Positions 1-12,140 of a stretch of 64,000 nt of DNA are shown in pieces; position 1 is the first letter of the stretch, and every line of letters begins with the position of its first letter. This DNA comes from Perlucidibaca sp. (GTDB lineage Bacteria > Pseudomonadota > Gammaproteobacteria > Pseudomonadales > Moraxellaceae), in NCBI GenBank assembly GCA_023265995.1, contig JAHFSA010000004.1:158340-222339 (forward strand). Direction: 5' to 3'. The translations under genes were made by a program, and so were the position numbers. The notes under the pieces were generated by a model, which was not told the origin of the DNA, made no database searches, and saw only the letters and a list, made by a program, of their open reading frames with translations.

Positions 1-615
1 CTCATTCGCGCGGTCAAGAATCGCTTCGGCGCGGTCAATGAGCTGGGCGTTTTCGCCATGACCGATCGCGGTTTGCGCGAGGTGTCCAACCCGTCCGCCA
101 TCTTCCTGTCGCGCTATGACCAGCCGATTCCCGGCTCCGTGGTCATGGTCACGCGCGAGGGCACGCGACCGCTGCTGGTCGAGGTTCAGGCCCTGGTCGA
201 CGACGCCTTCAGCAACCCCCGTCGCGTCGCCGTCGGCCTCGACCAGAACCGCCTCGCCATGCTGCTGGCGGTGCTGCATCGCCATGGCGGCATTGCCAGC
301 ATGGGGCAGGATGTCTTCGTCAATGTCGTCGGCGGGGTCAAGGTGCTGGAGACAGGCTCCGATCTTGCCGTACTGCTGGCGGTGACCTCCAGCCTGCGCG
401 GCCAGCCGCTGGACAGCGATCTCGTGGTGTTCGGCGAGGTCGGTCTGTCGGGTGAGATACGCCCGGTGCCGAATGGTCAGGAGCGCTTGCGCGAGGCCGC
501 CAAGCACGGCTTCAAGCGTGCCATCGTGCCGCGCAGCAATGTGCCCAAGCAGGCCATCGAGGGTCTGCAGGTGATTGGTGTCGGGCGCCTGTCGGAGGCC
601 CTGGACGCGCTCTGA
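1..615 (+). CDS. radA: DNA repair protein RadA, C-terminal part (5' end outside window)
   Basis: This is the C-terminal 204 codons of RadA (Sms), the RecA-like branch-migration and recombination repair protein. Reading frame 1 is open from the first base. Residues 6-10 are the RadA signature KNRFG (base 16 onwards), followed by GVFAMTDRGLREVSNPS. The rest is the Lon-protease-like C-terminal domain (LLVEVQALV, FVNVVGG, DLAVLLAV, GEVGLSGEIRPV), ending at TGA 613-615. The N-terminal zinc finger and Walker A lie upstream of the window. The internal ATG at position 58 is not the real start, because the upstream codons are clearly RadA. A convergent gene follows after 9 bases. Confidence 0.95.
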   Translation, partial: LIRAVKNRFGAVNELGVFAMTDRGLREVSNPSAIFLSRYDQPIPGSVVMVTREGTRPLLVEVQALVDDAFSNPRRVAVGLDQNRLAMLLAVLHRHGGIASMGQDVFVNVVGGVKVLETGSDLAVLLAVTSSLRGQPLDSDLVVFGEVGLSGEIRPVPNGQERLREAAKHGFKRAIVPRSNVPKQAIEGLQVIGVGRLSEALDAL

Positions 616-624
616 GCCGACGGC

Positions 625-1416
625 TCAGGCGCGATCACGCCAGCGCGGCCACCAGCCGGCCAACGAGGCGGTGCTGCCAGCACTTCCCGGCAGGTACTCG
701 GCGCCGCACCAGCCGCTGTAGGGCAGCTCTTCGATGTAGCGGAAGACCTGCTCGAAGCGGATGTCACCGCTGCCCGGCGCGCCGCGACCGGGTGTGTCGG
801 CGAACTGGATGTGGCCTATGTCGGCGATGTTCTCGCGCAATCCGGCGATCAGATCCTCACCCATGCGTGCCAGGTGATAGCAGTCGAACTGCATCTTCAG
901 CGCCGGGTGATCGGCGGCCTCCAGGATTTCCTGCATCTGTGCGATGTTGCTGACCAGGAAGCGCGGTATGTCGAAGGTGTTGATGGCCTCCAGCGTGGTG
1001 GTGATCCCTATCGAGTGGAAAACCTCGGCGGCATGGCGGGCATTGTCGGCCAGCGTGTGCAGGCAGTGCAGGAGATCACCATCCTCGGGCTGGCGGCCGG
1101 CCAGCACATTGACGCAGCGCACGCCGAGCTGGCGCGCATAGGGCACGGCCTGCATGACGGCGCGGTGGAACATCTGCTCGCGTCCGGGCACTCCGGCGAG
1201 GCCGTCGCCACCCTGCATGAGGTCCCCGGCCGGCACATTGATCAGCACCAGCTCCAGCTCGTGCTGCTCCAGCTCCTGATGTATCTCGCCTATGCTCAGC
1301 TCGTAAGGAAACTGGATCTCGACGGCGCGGAAGCCGGCGGCGCGGGCGGCCGCGAAGCGCTCGATCAGCGGCAGCTCGGTGAACAGCAGCGACAGGTTGG
1401 CGGTGAAGCGCAGCAT
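625..1416 (-). CDS. hyi: Hydroxypyruvate isomerase family protein (Hyi/OtnI-like)
   Basis: A 263-residue TIM-barrel sugar isomerase of the xylose-isomerase-like AP-endonuclease-2 fold. Visible family features are the start MLRFTANLSLLFTELPLIERF, LVLINVPAGD near residue 80, TTTLEAINTFDIPRFL near residue 145, FDCYHLARMGED, and GHIQFADTPGRGAPGSGDI near residue 210, which carry the metal-binding Glu, Asp and His. Hyi interconverts hydroxypyruvate and tartronate semialdehyde in glyoxylate use. The related OtnI acts on 2-oxotetronates, and sequence alone does not decide between them. Its start overlaps the stop of the upstream reductase gene by one base (TGATG), so the two are translationally coupled. 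No glyoxylate carboligase gene (gcl) is in the window. Confidence 0.85.
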   Translation of the reverse strand: MLRFTANLSLLFTELPLIERFAAARAAGFRAVEIQFPYELSIGEIHQELEQHELELVLINVPAGDLMQGGDGLAGVPGREQMFHRAVMQAVPYARQLGVRCVNVLAGRQPEDGDLLHCLHTLADNARHAAEVFHSIGITTTLEAINTFDIPRFLVSNIAQMQEILEAADHPALKMQFDCYHLARMGEDLIAGLRENIADIGHIQFADTPGRGAPGSGDIRFEQVFRYIEELPYSGWCGAEYLPGSAGSTASLAGWWPRWRDRA

Positions 1417-2291
1417 CAGTCCGGTGCTCCCTGGCTGTGGAGGGCAATGATGCTGCTAAGGTCGGCAGCGGCCTGGCCGCTGTCGGCATGACGGCGCATC
1501 AGCGCTTCGGCCTGGCTGGCCAGCGGCACGCTGCTGCCGGTCTCGCTGGCCAGTGTCAGGGCATTGCCGAGGTCCTTGAGCAGGGTCTGCACCTTCCATT
1601 GCACCGGCTCGAAGCGGCGTTCGGCCATGCGCGGGGCGAGAATCTGGAATGGCAGCGAGTCGGCGAAGCCGCCGGCCAGGGCTGGTGCCAGCAGGCGGGC
1701 ATCGACGCCGGCATGCTCGGCCAGCGCCACTGTCTCGGCGATGAGCAGGCTGTTGGCGGCGACGATGAGCTGGTTGCAGACCTTGGTGACCTGACCGGCG
1801 CCGACCTCGCCCATGCGCGTCAGGCGCTGGGCATAGCTCATGAGCACGGGGCGGGCCTGTTCGACATCGGCGACACTGCCGCCGGCCATGATAACCAGCG
1901 TGCCGTTTTCGGCGCCAATGACACCGCCGGACACCGGTGCATCCAGCCAGCGTACGCCGGTGGCGGCGAGGCGGGCGGCCAGCGTGCGCGTGGCGGCCGG
2001 TGCGATGGAGGAGTGATCGATCACCAGCAGACCGGCATGGGCGCCGGCAGCGATGCCGTCAGTGCCGAACACCACGGCCTCGACGGCGGCGGTGTCGGAG
2101 ACGCAGAGCAGCAGCAGGTCGACCCCGGCGGCGAGCGCCGCCGGGCTGGTCGCGACAGCGGCACCGAGTTCGGCGAGGGGACGGCACTTCTCCGGCGAAC
2201 GGTTCCATACCGCGAGCGGATGGCCGGCGGCCAGCAGGCGGCGGCAGAGGGGCAGGCCCATGAGGCCGATGCCGATGAAACCGATGCGCAT
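1416..2291 (-). CDS. NAD-binding beta-hydroxyacid dehydrogenase (tartronate semialdehyde reductase-like)
   Basis: A 291-residue member of the 3-hydroxyisobutyrate / 2-hydroxy-3-oxopropionate reductase family. The N-terminal Rossmann motif is GFIGIGLMGLPLCRRLLAAGH, followed by VWNRSPEK (NADP-type NR). The substrate-binding motif is DAPVSGGVIGAENGTLVIMAGG near residue 120, and the catalytic-lysine region is GQVTKVCNQLIVAAN near residue 168. With the downstream hyi-like gene it forms a two-gene operon that would convert hydroxypyruvate to glycerate via tartronate semialdehyde. That suggests a GarR/GlxR-like role, but an L-threonate or 2-oxotetronate pathway (LtnD/OtnI) is an equally valid reading. 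The start ATG at 2291 is the first codon of the Rossmann strand (MRIGFIG). Confidence 0.85.
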   Translation of the reverse strand: MRIGFIGIGLMGLPLCRRLLAAGHPLAVWNRSPEKCRPLAELGAAVATSPAALAAGVDLLLLCVSDTAAVEAVVFGTDGIAAGAHAGLLVIDHSSIAPAATRTLAARLAATGVRWLDAPVSGGVIGAENGTLVIMAGGSVADVEQARPVLMSYAQRLTRMGEVGAGQVTKVCNQLIVAANSLLIAETVALAEHAGVDARLLAPALAGGFADSLPFQILAPRMAERRFEPVQWKVQTLLKDLGNALTLASETGSSVPLASQAEALMRRHADSGQAAADLSSIIALHSQGAPD

Positions 2292-2493
2292 GCGCAGTCC
2301 TCGTCAGGGCAAAGCCCAAGTTTGCCTTGTTGTGCGGCCGCTCAAAAGAGCCGGCGGCCTGTCAGTTCGGGGGCTGTGGTTTTTTCGATGGTGCTGTTAC
2401 TGTTGCAGGCAGTTCGTGGCGCGCCAGCGCATCTTCATGCTGCGCGGCTTTGCGCGTCACGCTCACCAAGGGCCACTATCCCGGAGAACAACG

Positions 2494-2748
2494 ATGAGTG
2501 CTTTCGCGCAAGCGCAACTGGATGTGAAAACGCTGACCCAGCGCCCCTCCAACGATGACATGCTGGCGCTCTACGCGCACTTCAAGCAGGCATCCAGCGG
2601 CGATGTCAGCGGCAGCCGTCCGGGCATGTTCGACATGATCAACCGTGCCAAGTACGACGCCTGGGCCGCTCTCAAGGGCATGAGCCAGGCCGCGGCCGAA
2701 CAGGCCTACATCGACAGGGTCAATGCCCTGCTCAAAACCCACAAGTAA
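2494..2748 (+). CDS. Acyl-CoA-binding protein
   Basis: A small, soluble 84-residue acyl-CoA-binding protein (ACBP fold, four helices), of the usual 85-90 residue size. Family residues are visible: FAQAQLDVKTL at the N-terminus, MLALYAHFKQASSGDVSGSRPGMFDMINRAKYDAWAALKGMSQAAAEQAYID, which includes the YxxFKQA and KYDAW ligand-binding motifs. It buffers and transports long-chain acyl-CoAs. The start is ATG 2494, preceded by CCGGAGAACAACG. ACBPs are scattered in bacteria and are common in lipid-storing and hydrocarbon-using proteobacteria. The 200 bases upstream (2292-2493) hold no other gene. Confidence 0.92.
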   Translation: MSAFAQAQLDVKTLTQRPSNDDMLALYAHFKQASSGDVSGSRPGMFDMINRAKYDAWAALKGMSQAAAEQAYIDRVNALLKTHK

Positions 2749-2756
2749 TGCTGCCG

Positions 2757-2795
2757 GCCGATGATCCGCTTGCCTGGCGGACATCGGCTCGTTTC
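2757..2795 (+). terminator. Probable intrinsic terminator after the ACBP gene
   Basis: An interrupted stem with arms GCCGATG (2757-2763) and CATCGGC (2782-2788), an inner CCGC/GCGG pair, then TCGTTTCTAATT. The T tract is interrupted, so termination may be partial. Confidence 0.5.
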
Positions 2796-2836
2796 TAATT
2801 CCCTTTCCTGACACCATCGCTGCGACCCCACTTCCC

Positions 2837-3604
2837 ATGGCTTCTTCCGCTGCTCCGCTTCACGACGCCACGCCCGCCTTCAATCTCAAGGGCGGCTCCT
2901 TCACGGCTACGGTGCTGGAGCTGTTGTCGACCGACCCCGAGCATCTGCGCGCCCAGCTCGCCGCCCGCACCCTCGATGCCGCCGCCTGGCTGCAGCAGTC
3001 GCCGGTCATCCTGAACCTGGAGCAGGTTGCCGCCGAAACGGCGGACTGGCCGGCGCTGGTGGCACTCTGCCGCAACCATGGCGTCAGCCTGGTCGGCGTG
3101 CGCGCGCCGCGCGCTCTGCAGGCCTCCCTGCAGGGCATCGGCATTCCGGTGCTTGCCGGTCTGCGCCGAAAGGGTGCCGAAGTCGACCGTGGTGGTGATG
3201 ACAGCGCTGCGACCCAGACCCAGGCGGCAGCGCCGGCAGCATCCGCTCCCGCTCCCGCGCCGACGGCTGGTGCTCGCGCCGAGACCCGCATCATCACCCA
3301 GCCGGTGCGTGGCGGGCAGCAGATCTATGCCGAAGGCGACCTGGTCGTGCTGGCTCCGGTCAGTGCCGGTGCCGAGGTGCTGGCCGATGGTCACATCCAT
3401 ATCTACGCACCGTTGCGCGGTCGCGCCCTGGCCGGTGTCCAGGGCAATGCCGAGGCCCGTGTCTTCTGCCAGTCGCTGGAAGCCGAGCTGGTTTCCATCG
3501 CCGGCCGCTACCGTGTCGCCGAGGATCTGCGCAAGACGCCGCAATGGGGCAAGGCGGTCCAGATCGCTCTCGCGGAAGATGTGTTGAACCTGCTGGCACT
3601 TTGA
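2837..3604 (+). CDS. minC: Septum site-determining protein MinC
   Basis: A 255-residue MinC, the FtsZ-assembly inhibitor of the Min division-site system. The N-terminal MinC_N domain spans roughly residues 12-105 (FNLKGGSFTATVLEL, VILNLEQVA, GVSLVGVRAPRAL). An Ala/Pro-rich linker covers about residues 130-148. The C-terminal beta-helix domain starts near residue 155 with TRIITQPVRGGQQIYAEGDLVVLAPVSAGAEVLADGHIHIYAPLRGRALAGVQGN and ends AEDLRKTPQWGKAVQIALAEDVLNLLAL. No strong Shine-Dalgarno precedes ATG 2837, but translation from it starts directly ahead of the domain. minD follows after 122 bases and minE after that, the classical minCDE order. Confidence 0.96.
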   Translation: MASSAAPLHDATPAFNLKGGSFTATVLELLSTDPEHLRAQLAARTLDAAAWLQQSPVILNLEQVAAETADWPALVALCRNHGVSLVGVRAPRALQASLQGIGIPVLAGLRRKGAEVDRGGDDSAATQTQAAAPAASAPAPAPTAGARAETRIITQPVRGGQQIYAEGDLVVLAPVSAGAEVLADGHIHIYAPLRGRALAGVQGNAEARVFCQSLEAELVSIAGRYRVAEDLRKTPQWGKAVQIALAEDVLNLLAL

Positions 3605-3726
3605 ACAATACTGGCTCGAATTTTGCGACACGTCCCGGTGCTCCGGTGACGTGATCAGTCGTTGATCTTTCTTTAATTGAACATCCCGGGCTCCGGCCTG
3701 AATCGAATGCAGTGGGGACGTTAGTC

Positions 3727-4536
3727 TTGGCAAAAATCATTGTGGTGACTTCCGGCAAGGGTGGCGTGGGCAAGACCACCACCAGCGCCGCCATCGGTAC
3801 CGGCCTGGCCATGCGCGGCCATCGCACCGTACTCGTCGACTTCGACGTCGGCCTGCGCAACCTCGACCTCATCATGGGTTGCGAGCGCCGTGTCGTGTAC
3901 GACTTCATCAACGTCATCCAGGGTGATGCCACGCTCAACCAGGCCCTGATCAAGGACAAGCGCCTCGACAATCTGTTCGTGCTCGCCGCCAGCCAGACCC
4001 GCGACAAGGATGCCCTCTCCGAGGAAGGCGTGGAGCGCGTGATCAAGGAGCTGTCGGAGCAATTCGACTACGTGATCTGCGACTCCCCGGCCGGCATCGA
4101 GAAGGGCGCCCACATGGCCATGTACTTCGCCGATGAGGCGATAGTCGTGACCAACCCGGAAGTGTCCTCGGTGCGTGACTCCGACCGCATGCTCGGCCTG
4201 CTGTCGAGCAAGTCCCGTCGTGCCGAACAGGGTCTCGAGCCGATCAAGGAATTCCTGCTGCTGACCCGCTACAACCCGATTCGCGTCGAGAACGGCGAGA
4301 TGCTGGGTGTCAGCGACGTCGAGGAAATCCTCTCCATCAAGCTGCTGGGCGTGATCCCCGAGTCGCAGGCCGTGCTCAAGGCCTCGAACCAGGGCGTTCC
4401 GGTGATCTTCGATGCCGAGAGCGATGCCGGCCAGGCCTACAGCGATGCAGTTGACCGACTGCTGGGTGCGGATGTCGCCCATCGCTTCCTCGAAGTGCAG
4501 AAGAAGGGTCTCCTGCAGCGTCTGTTTGGAGGCTGA
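3727..4536 (+). CDS. minD: Septum site-determining ATPase MinD
   Basis: A ParA-type membrane ATPase that recruits MinC and oscillates with MinE. The deviant Walker A is KGGVGKTT (residues 11-18 from the chosen start). [23 protein letters not shown] and [10 protein letters not shown] are the switch regions. The C-terminal amphipathic membrane-targeting helix is [18 protein letters not shown] chose the TTG at 3727 (product [13 protein letters not shown], 269 residues, like the E. coli protein) over the in-frame GTG at 3712. The Shine-Dalgarno-like GGGGA at 3714-3718 would be inside a GTG-started gene but is correctly spaced for TTG. minE starts 2 bases after the stop. Confidence 0.96.
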   Translation: MAKIIVVTSGKGGVGKTTTSAAIGTGLAMRGHRTVLVDFDVGLRNLDLIMGCERRVVYDFINVIQGDATLNQALIKDKRLDNLFVLAASQTRDKDALSEEGVERVIKELSEQFDYVICDSPAGIEKGAHMAMYFADEAIVVTNPEVSSVRDSDRMLGLLSSKSRRAEQGLEPIKEFLLLTRYNPIRVENGEMLGVSDVEEILSIKLLGVIPESQAVLKASNQGVPVIFDAESDAGQAYSDAVDRLLGADVAHRFLEVQKKGLLQRLFGG

Positions 4537-4538
4537 TC

Positions 4539-4793
4539 ATGAGTTTCATGGATTTCTTCCGTAGCCAGAAAAAGAACACCACGGCATCGCTGGCGAAAGA
4601 GCGCCTGCAGATCATCGTGGCCCACGAGCGTGGTCGTCGCAGCCAGCCGGACTATCTGCCGCAGCTGCATCGCGACATCCTCGATGTCATCCGCCGCTAT
4701 GTGCCGATCAATGATGATCAGGTGCAGGTCGAGCTCGACAGCCAGGGCAACTGCTCGGTGCTGGAGCTCAACATCACGCTGCCGGATCGCTGA
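4539..4793 (+). CDS. minE: Cell division topological specificity factor MinE
   Basis: An 84-residue MinE, the ring-forming activator of MinD ATPase. The N-terminal membrane-binding and MinD-contact part is [34 protein letters not shown]. The C-terminal dimerisation domain follows ([32 protein letters not shown]). The length and motif order are normal for the family. It starts 2 bases after the minD stop and is preceded by TGGAGGCTGATC inside the minD end, so translation is coupled. A perfect-stem terminator lies 59 bases downstream. Confidence 0.96.
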   Translation: MSFMDFFRSQKKNTTASLAKERLQIIVAHERGRRSQPDYLPQLHRDILDVIRRYVPINDDQVQVELDSQGNCSVLELNITLPDR

Positions 4794-4851
4794 TTCGAGG
4801 GCTTCAGGGCTCGGCCACTGGCAGTTGCTGTCAGCCGTCCTGCAGAACCCT

Positions 4852-4895
4852 CAGTGACAAAAAAGCCCGCATTGATGCGGGCTTTTTTGTCACTG
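4852..4895. terminator. Bidirectional intrinsic terminator between minE and the convergent gene
   Basis: A perfect 19-bp inverted repeat, cagtgacaaaaaagcccgc and its complement, around the loop ATTGAT. It has an A6 tract on the left and a T6 tract on the right, so it can work on both strands: for minCDE and for the convergent glycine-zipper gene. Confidence 0.92.
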
Positions 4896-4905
4896 CAGCC
4901 AGGGC

Positions 4906-5529
4906 TCAGCGGCGAACCAGCTCGCCACCTTCGGCACGGACCTGATCGCCCACGCTCATGCCCGGTTCCTGGGCATAGCTGTAGCTGTCGTGATGGCCGT
5001 CTTCGAAGCGCACGCTGACGCGGTAGCTGGTGGTCGAGCGGGTCTTGCCTTCGATGGCGTTGCCGGCGTAGGCGCCGCCGAGGGCGCCGGCCACCGTGGC
5101 GACCTTCTTGCCGTCACCGCCACCAACCTGATGGCCGAGCACGCCACCGACGATGGCGCCGGCGACAGCGCCGACACCGGACGGCTTGGCGGCATGGCTG
5201 ATCGGGGTGACTGCGGTGACCACGCCACAGCTGGAGCAGACAGCAGCCTTGCCGGAGGAGCTGGAAGAGCTTGCGGACTTGTTGCTGGCGGTCTTGGCGG
5301 CAGCCTTCTCCTCGTCAGCCTTGGCGGCCTTTTCTTCCACGGCCTTGGCCTCGGCAGCCTTGCCGTCGGCGGCGAGCTTGTCGGCTTCGGTCGCTTCCTG
5401 GGCTTCAGCGCTGCTGGTCGGCAGCCAGTTCATCATCTTGGCGATGCCGATGCCGGACAGCAGGATCAGCGAGGCTGCGGCCAGTGCGATCAGCGGGTGC
5501 AGGCGGCGGGTCTGGGTTGCATCAGTCAT
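4906..5529 (-). CDS. Glycine-zipper (2TM-type) membrane-anchored protein
   Basis: A 207-residue protein with one N-terminal membrane segment (PLIALAAASLILLSGIGIAKMM). An Ala/Glu/Lys-rich, probably helical or coiled periplasmic stretch follows (residues about 45-95), then a Ser run. A Cys pair (CSSC) precedes a glycine-zipper block, VGAVAGAIVGGVLGHQVGGGDGKKVATVAGALGGAYAGNAIEG, as in the SlyB/YcfJ/RcsF-type outer-membrane proteins, and the C-terminus is a short beta-rich tail. The glycine zipper may insert in a membrane. Start ATG 5529 is chosen because AAGGAG lies 6 bases upstream. Longer in-frame starts would overlap that ribosome site. The function is unknown. Confidence 0.8.
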   Translation of the reverse strand: MTDATQTRRLHPLIALAAASLILLSGIGIAKMMNWLPTSSAEAQEATEADKLAADGKAAEAKAVEEKAAKADEEKAAAKTASNKSASSSSSSGKAAVCSSCGVVTAVTPISHAAKPSGVGAVAGAIVGGVLGHQVGGGDGKKVATVAGALGGAYAGNAIEGKTRSTTSYRVSVRFEDGHHDSYSYAQEPGMSVGDQVRAEGGELVRR

Positions 5530-5606
5530 GATCATCTCCTTTGAAATCATGTGCTTCATAACGCTGTGCCCGGGGCGGGGTTGACCGCCGCCGGGTCAGT
5601 GCGGGC

Positions 5607-7265
<1,659 letters not shown>

Positions 7266-7301
7266 GAAGCAAACCTTCGATGCCTGGATGGAAAGTGGGC
7301 G

Positions 7302-7307
7302 ATTATA
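7302..7307 (-). promoter_or_regulatory. Candidate -10 element (TATAAT) for ettA
   Basis: A perfect TATAAT on the minus strand 37 bases upstream of the ettA start. No good -35 hexamer is seen at 16-18 bases, so this rests on the -10 alone. Confidence 0.4.
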
Positions 7308-7339
7308 GCGGACACGCGTGACACACGGGAGGAAAGTCC

Positions 7340-8524
<1,185 letters not shown>

Positions 8525-8540
8525 GCTGAAGCGCAGACAG

Positions 8541-8571
8541 AAAAAAGCCCGGCATGAGACCGGGCTTTTTT
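8541..8571. terminator. Bidirectional intrinsic terminator after nhaA
   Basis: Perfect arms aaaaaagcccgg (8541-8552) and ccgggctttttt (8560-8571) around a 7-base loop, between the convergent nhaA and the PF10118-type gene. A and T runs on either side allow use on both strands. Confidence 0.92.
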
Positions 8572-8589
8572 GTTGCTGCTGAACTGGCG

Positions 8590-9528
8590 TCAGTGCAGCG
8601 CGGCGGCCTGGGCGGCAGCGGCCTGGGCGGCCGGCGAGCGCGCCATGTAGTCCAGGGCCTGCTGGGTATCGCCCTCGGTCTCCGGATGGAAGCGCGGCGA
8701 CAGCCAGCGCAGCGTGCCGGCGACCAGGAAGCTGAAGGTCGGCACGTTGTCGGTACGGCGGCCGTTGCGCTCCAGTTCGATCAGGATGCGCACGAGGGAT
8801 TGGCGGGCCAGCTTGTAGGTGGCCTTGCTGTCCTTGTCCTGGCTGGCGAGGTGGCGGAAGCCGTCGGAGAGGAAATAGATGAAGAGCGGAAAGATGGCGG
8901 CCATCAGCACCTGACGGCTGATGTAGAAGCCGAGCTGGGTTTTGCACAGGTGCTCGAAAAGGTCGAAAGCCACGGTGCGGTGTTCGACCTCCTCGGCCAG
9001 ATGCCAGGTGAACAGGTCGGTCATGACCGGGTCGCCGTTCTTTTCCCAGCCCTTGTGGTTCAGCGCCCAGTCGCCGAGCAGGCCGGTGAAGTGCTCGATG
9101 GCAGCGATGACGCCGACGCGCAGGATCAGCCAGTGCTTTTCCAGGAACTTGCGCTGCAGCGCCGGCATGCCCAGCGGGGCATCGCTGAGCAGCTTGCCGA
9201 ACAGCAGGTTGGCGCGGGCGATGAAGGCTTCCGTGTCCATGTCGTACTTGTGCAGGTAGTCCTGAGCACCGACGTGGACGCGGGCATGGATGGCTTCCTG
9301 ACGGATGAAGCCTTCGACATCGGCGCGCAGCTGCGGATCGGTGATCAGCGGCAGGGCTCTGTTGTAGACGCGGCAGAACCAGAACTCACCGGCCGGCAGC
9401 AGCATGTGGATGCCGTTGATGAGGTGGGTGCCGAACGGGTCGTCGCGCAGCCAGTGCAGCGGCGTTTCGCTGAGGTCGAACTGGACGCGGCGGGCCTTGA
9501 TCTGATGGCGTTCGCTGGTGGTCGTCAT
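8590..9528 (-). CDS. PF10118-like metal-dependent hydrolase family protein
   Basis: A 312-residue protein of the family annotated as predicted metal-dependent hydrolase (PF10118). Conserved blocks are FIRQEAIHARVHVGAQDYL (residues about 80-100), IAAIEHFTGLLGDWAL and FTWHLAEEVEHRTVAFDLF. These give the pattern of Glu and His (EAIH, EHF, EEVEH) expected of a di-metal, ferritin-like helical bundle. A hydrophobic patch (LMAAIFPLFIYFLS) may be a membrane contact. The C-terminus is an Ala/Gln repeat (AAQAAAAQAAALH). Start MTTTSERHQIKARRV is chosen because GGAG precedes it. An alpha/beta hydrolase gene lies 28 bases upstream on the same strand. The substrate is unknown. Confidence 0.82.
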   Translation of the reverse strand: MTTTSERHQIKARRVQFDLSETPLHWLRDDPFGTHLINGIHMLLPAGEFWFCRVYNRALPLITDPQLRADVEGFIRQEAIHARVHVGAQDYLHKYDMDTEAFIARANLLFGKLLSDAPLGMPALQRKFLEKHWLILRVGVIAAIEHFTGLLGDWALNHKGWEKNGDPVMTDLFTWHLAEEVEHRTVAFDLFEHLCKTQLGFYISRQVLMAAIFPLFIYFLSDGFRHLASQDKDSKATYKLARQSLVRILIELERNGRRTDNVPTFSFLVAGTLRWLSPRFHPETEGDTQQALDYMARSPAAQAAAAQAAALH

Positions 9529-9556
9529 GATGTGTGATCTCCGGGAAAGCAGGGGG

Positions 9557-10480
9557 TCAGGCGACGCGGGCGGCATTGAGGGCGGCGGACGGCGCGCCCT
9601 GATCGATGCTGCTGGCGAATTCGTCGATCCAGCTGGCGATCAGGTCCGGGTGGCTGAGCACGGCCCAGTGAGTGGCGTCGAGATCGCGGCGATAGAGCTC
9701 CGGCACCCACTGGCGCAGGTCGTCGTGCAGATCGGTGTTGACGTAGTTGTCACCGGTGAGATTGACGAGCTGCACCGGGCAGTGGGCGTGGCGAATTTCA
9801 GGCTTCAGCATCTTGCCGGCGAAGTTGGCGCGGTAGAGCTGCACGCCTTCCTTGCCGTCGGCGGTCTGGGTCGGGCTCGGGGTGCTTTCACGCACGCCTT
9901 CGCGCTTGGCCAGATAGGTCGGCCAGAGCTTGCCGAGACCGGCCTGCCAGGCCAGCGGTGCCAGCAGTGGCAGCTGGAACATGACGATGTACCAGGAGCT
10001 GGCGAGCTGCTTGAAGCCCTGCTTGAGCAGGTCGGGGTCGGTGCTGAGCAGGCGCTTGTGCATCCAGTGACCGGCATGATCCAGGCTGGGCCCGGAGATG
10101 GTGGTATAGCTGGAGATGCGGCCCTTGAGGCGGTCGGTGGTCACCGACTCCCAGCTCTGGATGGAGCCCCAGTCGTGCGCGGCCATGTGAAAGCTGCGAC
10201 CCGGGATGACGGCGTCGACCACGGCCTTGAGGTCCTGGCTGAGCTGATCCAGGCGGTAGTCGCGAATGCGCTTGCCAGCCTGCGATGCGCCGGCACCGCG
10301 CACATCATAGGCGATCACGTAGTAGCGATCGGCCAGGCGTGCGGCGACCGGCTCCCAGACCAGGTGATTGTCCGGGTAGCCGTGCACCAGCACCAGTGGA
10401 GTGCTTTCGCGGCTGCCGAATGTGGCGACATGCAGTTGCAGGCCGTCACTGGTGGTCACGTATTGGCTGGATGTGCTCAT
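9557..10480 (-). CDS. Alpha/beta-fold hydrolase (epoxide hydrolase/dehalogenase-like)
   Basis: A 307-residue alpha/beta hydrolase. The oxyanion-hole motif is LVLVHGYPDNHLVW (residues about 30-43), then DVRGAGAS. The nucleophile elbow is AAHDWGSIQSW near residue 103, with Asp in the nucleophile position as in epoxide hydrolases and haloalkane dehalogenases rather than Ser. The late catalytic-His region is LDATHWAVLSHPD. It is in an apparent two-gene operon with the PF10118-type gene 28 bases downstream. Its 5' leader contains a G8 run and an imperfect hairpin (10501-10535), and further upstream a tandem AT-rich repeat. The substrate is unknown. No signal peptide is present, so it is probably cytoplasmic. 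Confidence 0.85.
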   Translation of the reverse strand: MSTSSQYVTTSDGLQLHVATFGSRESTPLVLVHGYPDNHLVWEPVAARLADRYYVIAYDVRGAGASQAGKRIRDYRLDQLSQDLKAVVDAVIPGRSFHMAAHDWGSIQSWESVTTDRLKGRISSYTTISGPSLDHAGHWMHKRLLSTDPDLLKQGFKQLASSWYIVMFQLPLLAPLAWQAGLGKLWPTYLAKREGVRESTPSPTQTADGKEGVQLYRANFAGKMLKPEIRHAHCPVQLVNLTGDNYVNTDLHDDLRQWVPELYRRDLDATHWAVLSHPDLIASWIDEFASSIDQGAPSAALNAARVA

Positions 10481-10559
10481 TCATCGTCCCTCGGGTGGCC
10501 TTGCCGGAGCCCGGGGAAGGGGGGGGCTTCGGCAACTTAACGTTGTTCAGTCGCCGGAT

Positions 10560-10598
10560 CATTACATCAAACACTGTGACATTACAATAGTTTGTGAC
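10560..10598. repeat. Tandem 20-base direct repeat in the hydrolase/glyA intergenic region
   Basis: CATTACA occurs at 10560 and again at 10580, each followed by TGTGA (10575 and 10593), in an otherwise GC-rich area. The repeat lies between the divergent alpha/beta hydrolase and glyA and is a likely protein-binding or promoter region. The rest of 10481-10733 holds no gene. A TAGAAT at 10685-10690 is a possible glyA -10. Confidence 0.5.
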
Positions 10599-10733
10599 TG
10601 GCGGGTTTTTCCGACTGGTCCGCCATGAAGATGGCTCATGTTGTGCGGGCAATCAGTTCAAATGCCATTTCCGTCGCTTTCGGGTAGAATCTGCGCCCTC
10701 TTTGATCAATACCGCCCCTGACGGAGCCAGCCC

Positions 10734-12005
<1,272 letters not shown>

Positions 12006-12140
12006 TGCAGCTGCCTGCAGCCGCTCGTCGCGAGCAGGCTGCAGGCGGGTTTCACGAAAGCAGGCTCGTCAGGGGCTTGCTTTCGCGGCGGTCCCCGTCA
12101 TATTCACTGTTGTTGACGAAACACAGGGTGGTTCTTTGCG

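Noticed and set aside
12013-12046. Hairpin after glyA (arms GCCTGCAGCC and GGCTGCAGGC) as intrinsic terminator
   Set aside because: The stem is good but no T tract follows (GGGTTTCACG). It may be factor-dependent, so it is not listed as a terminator.
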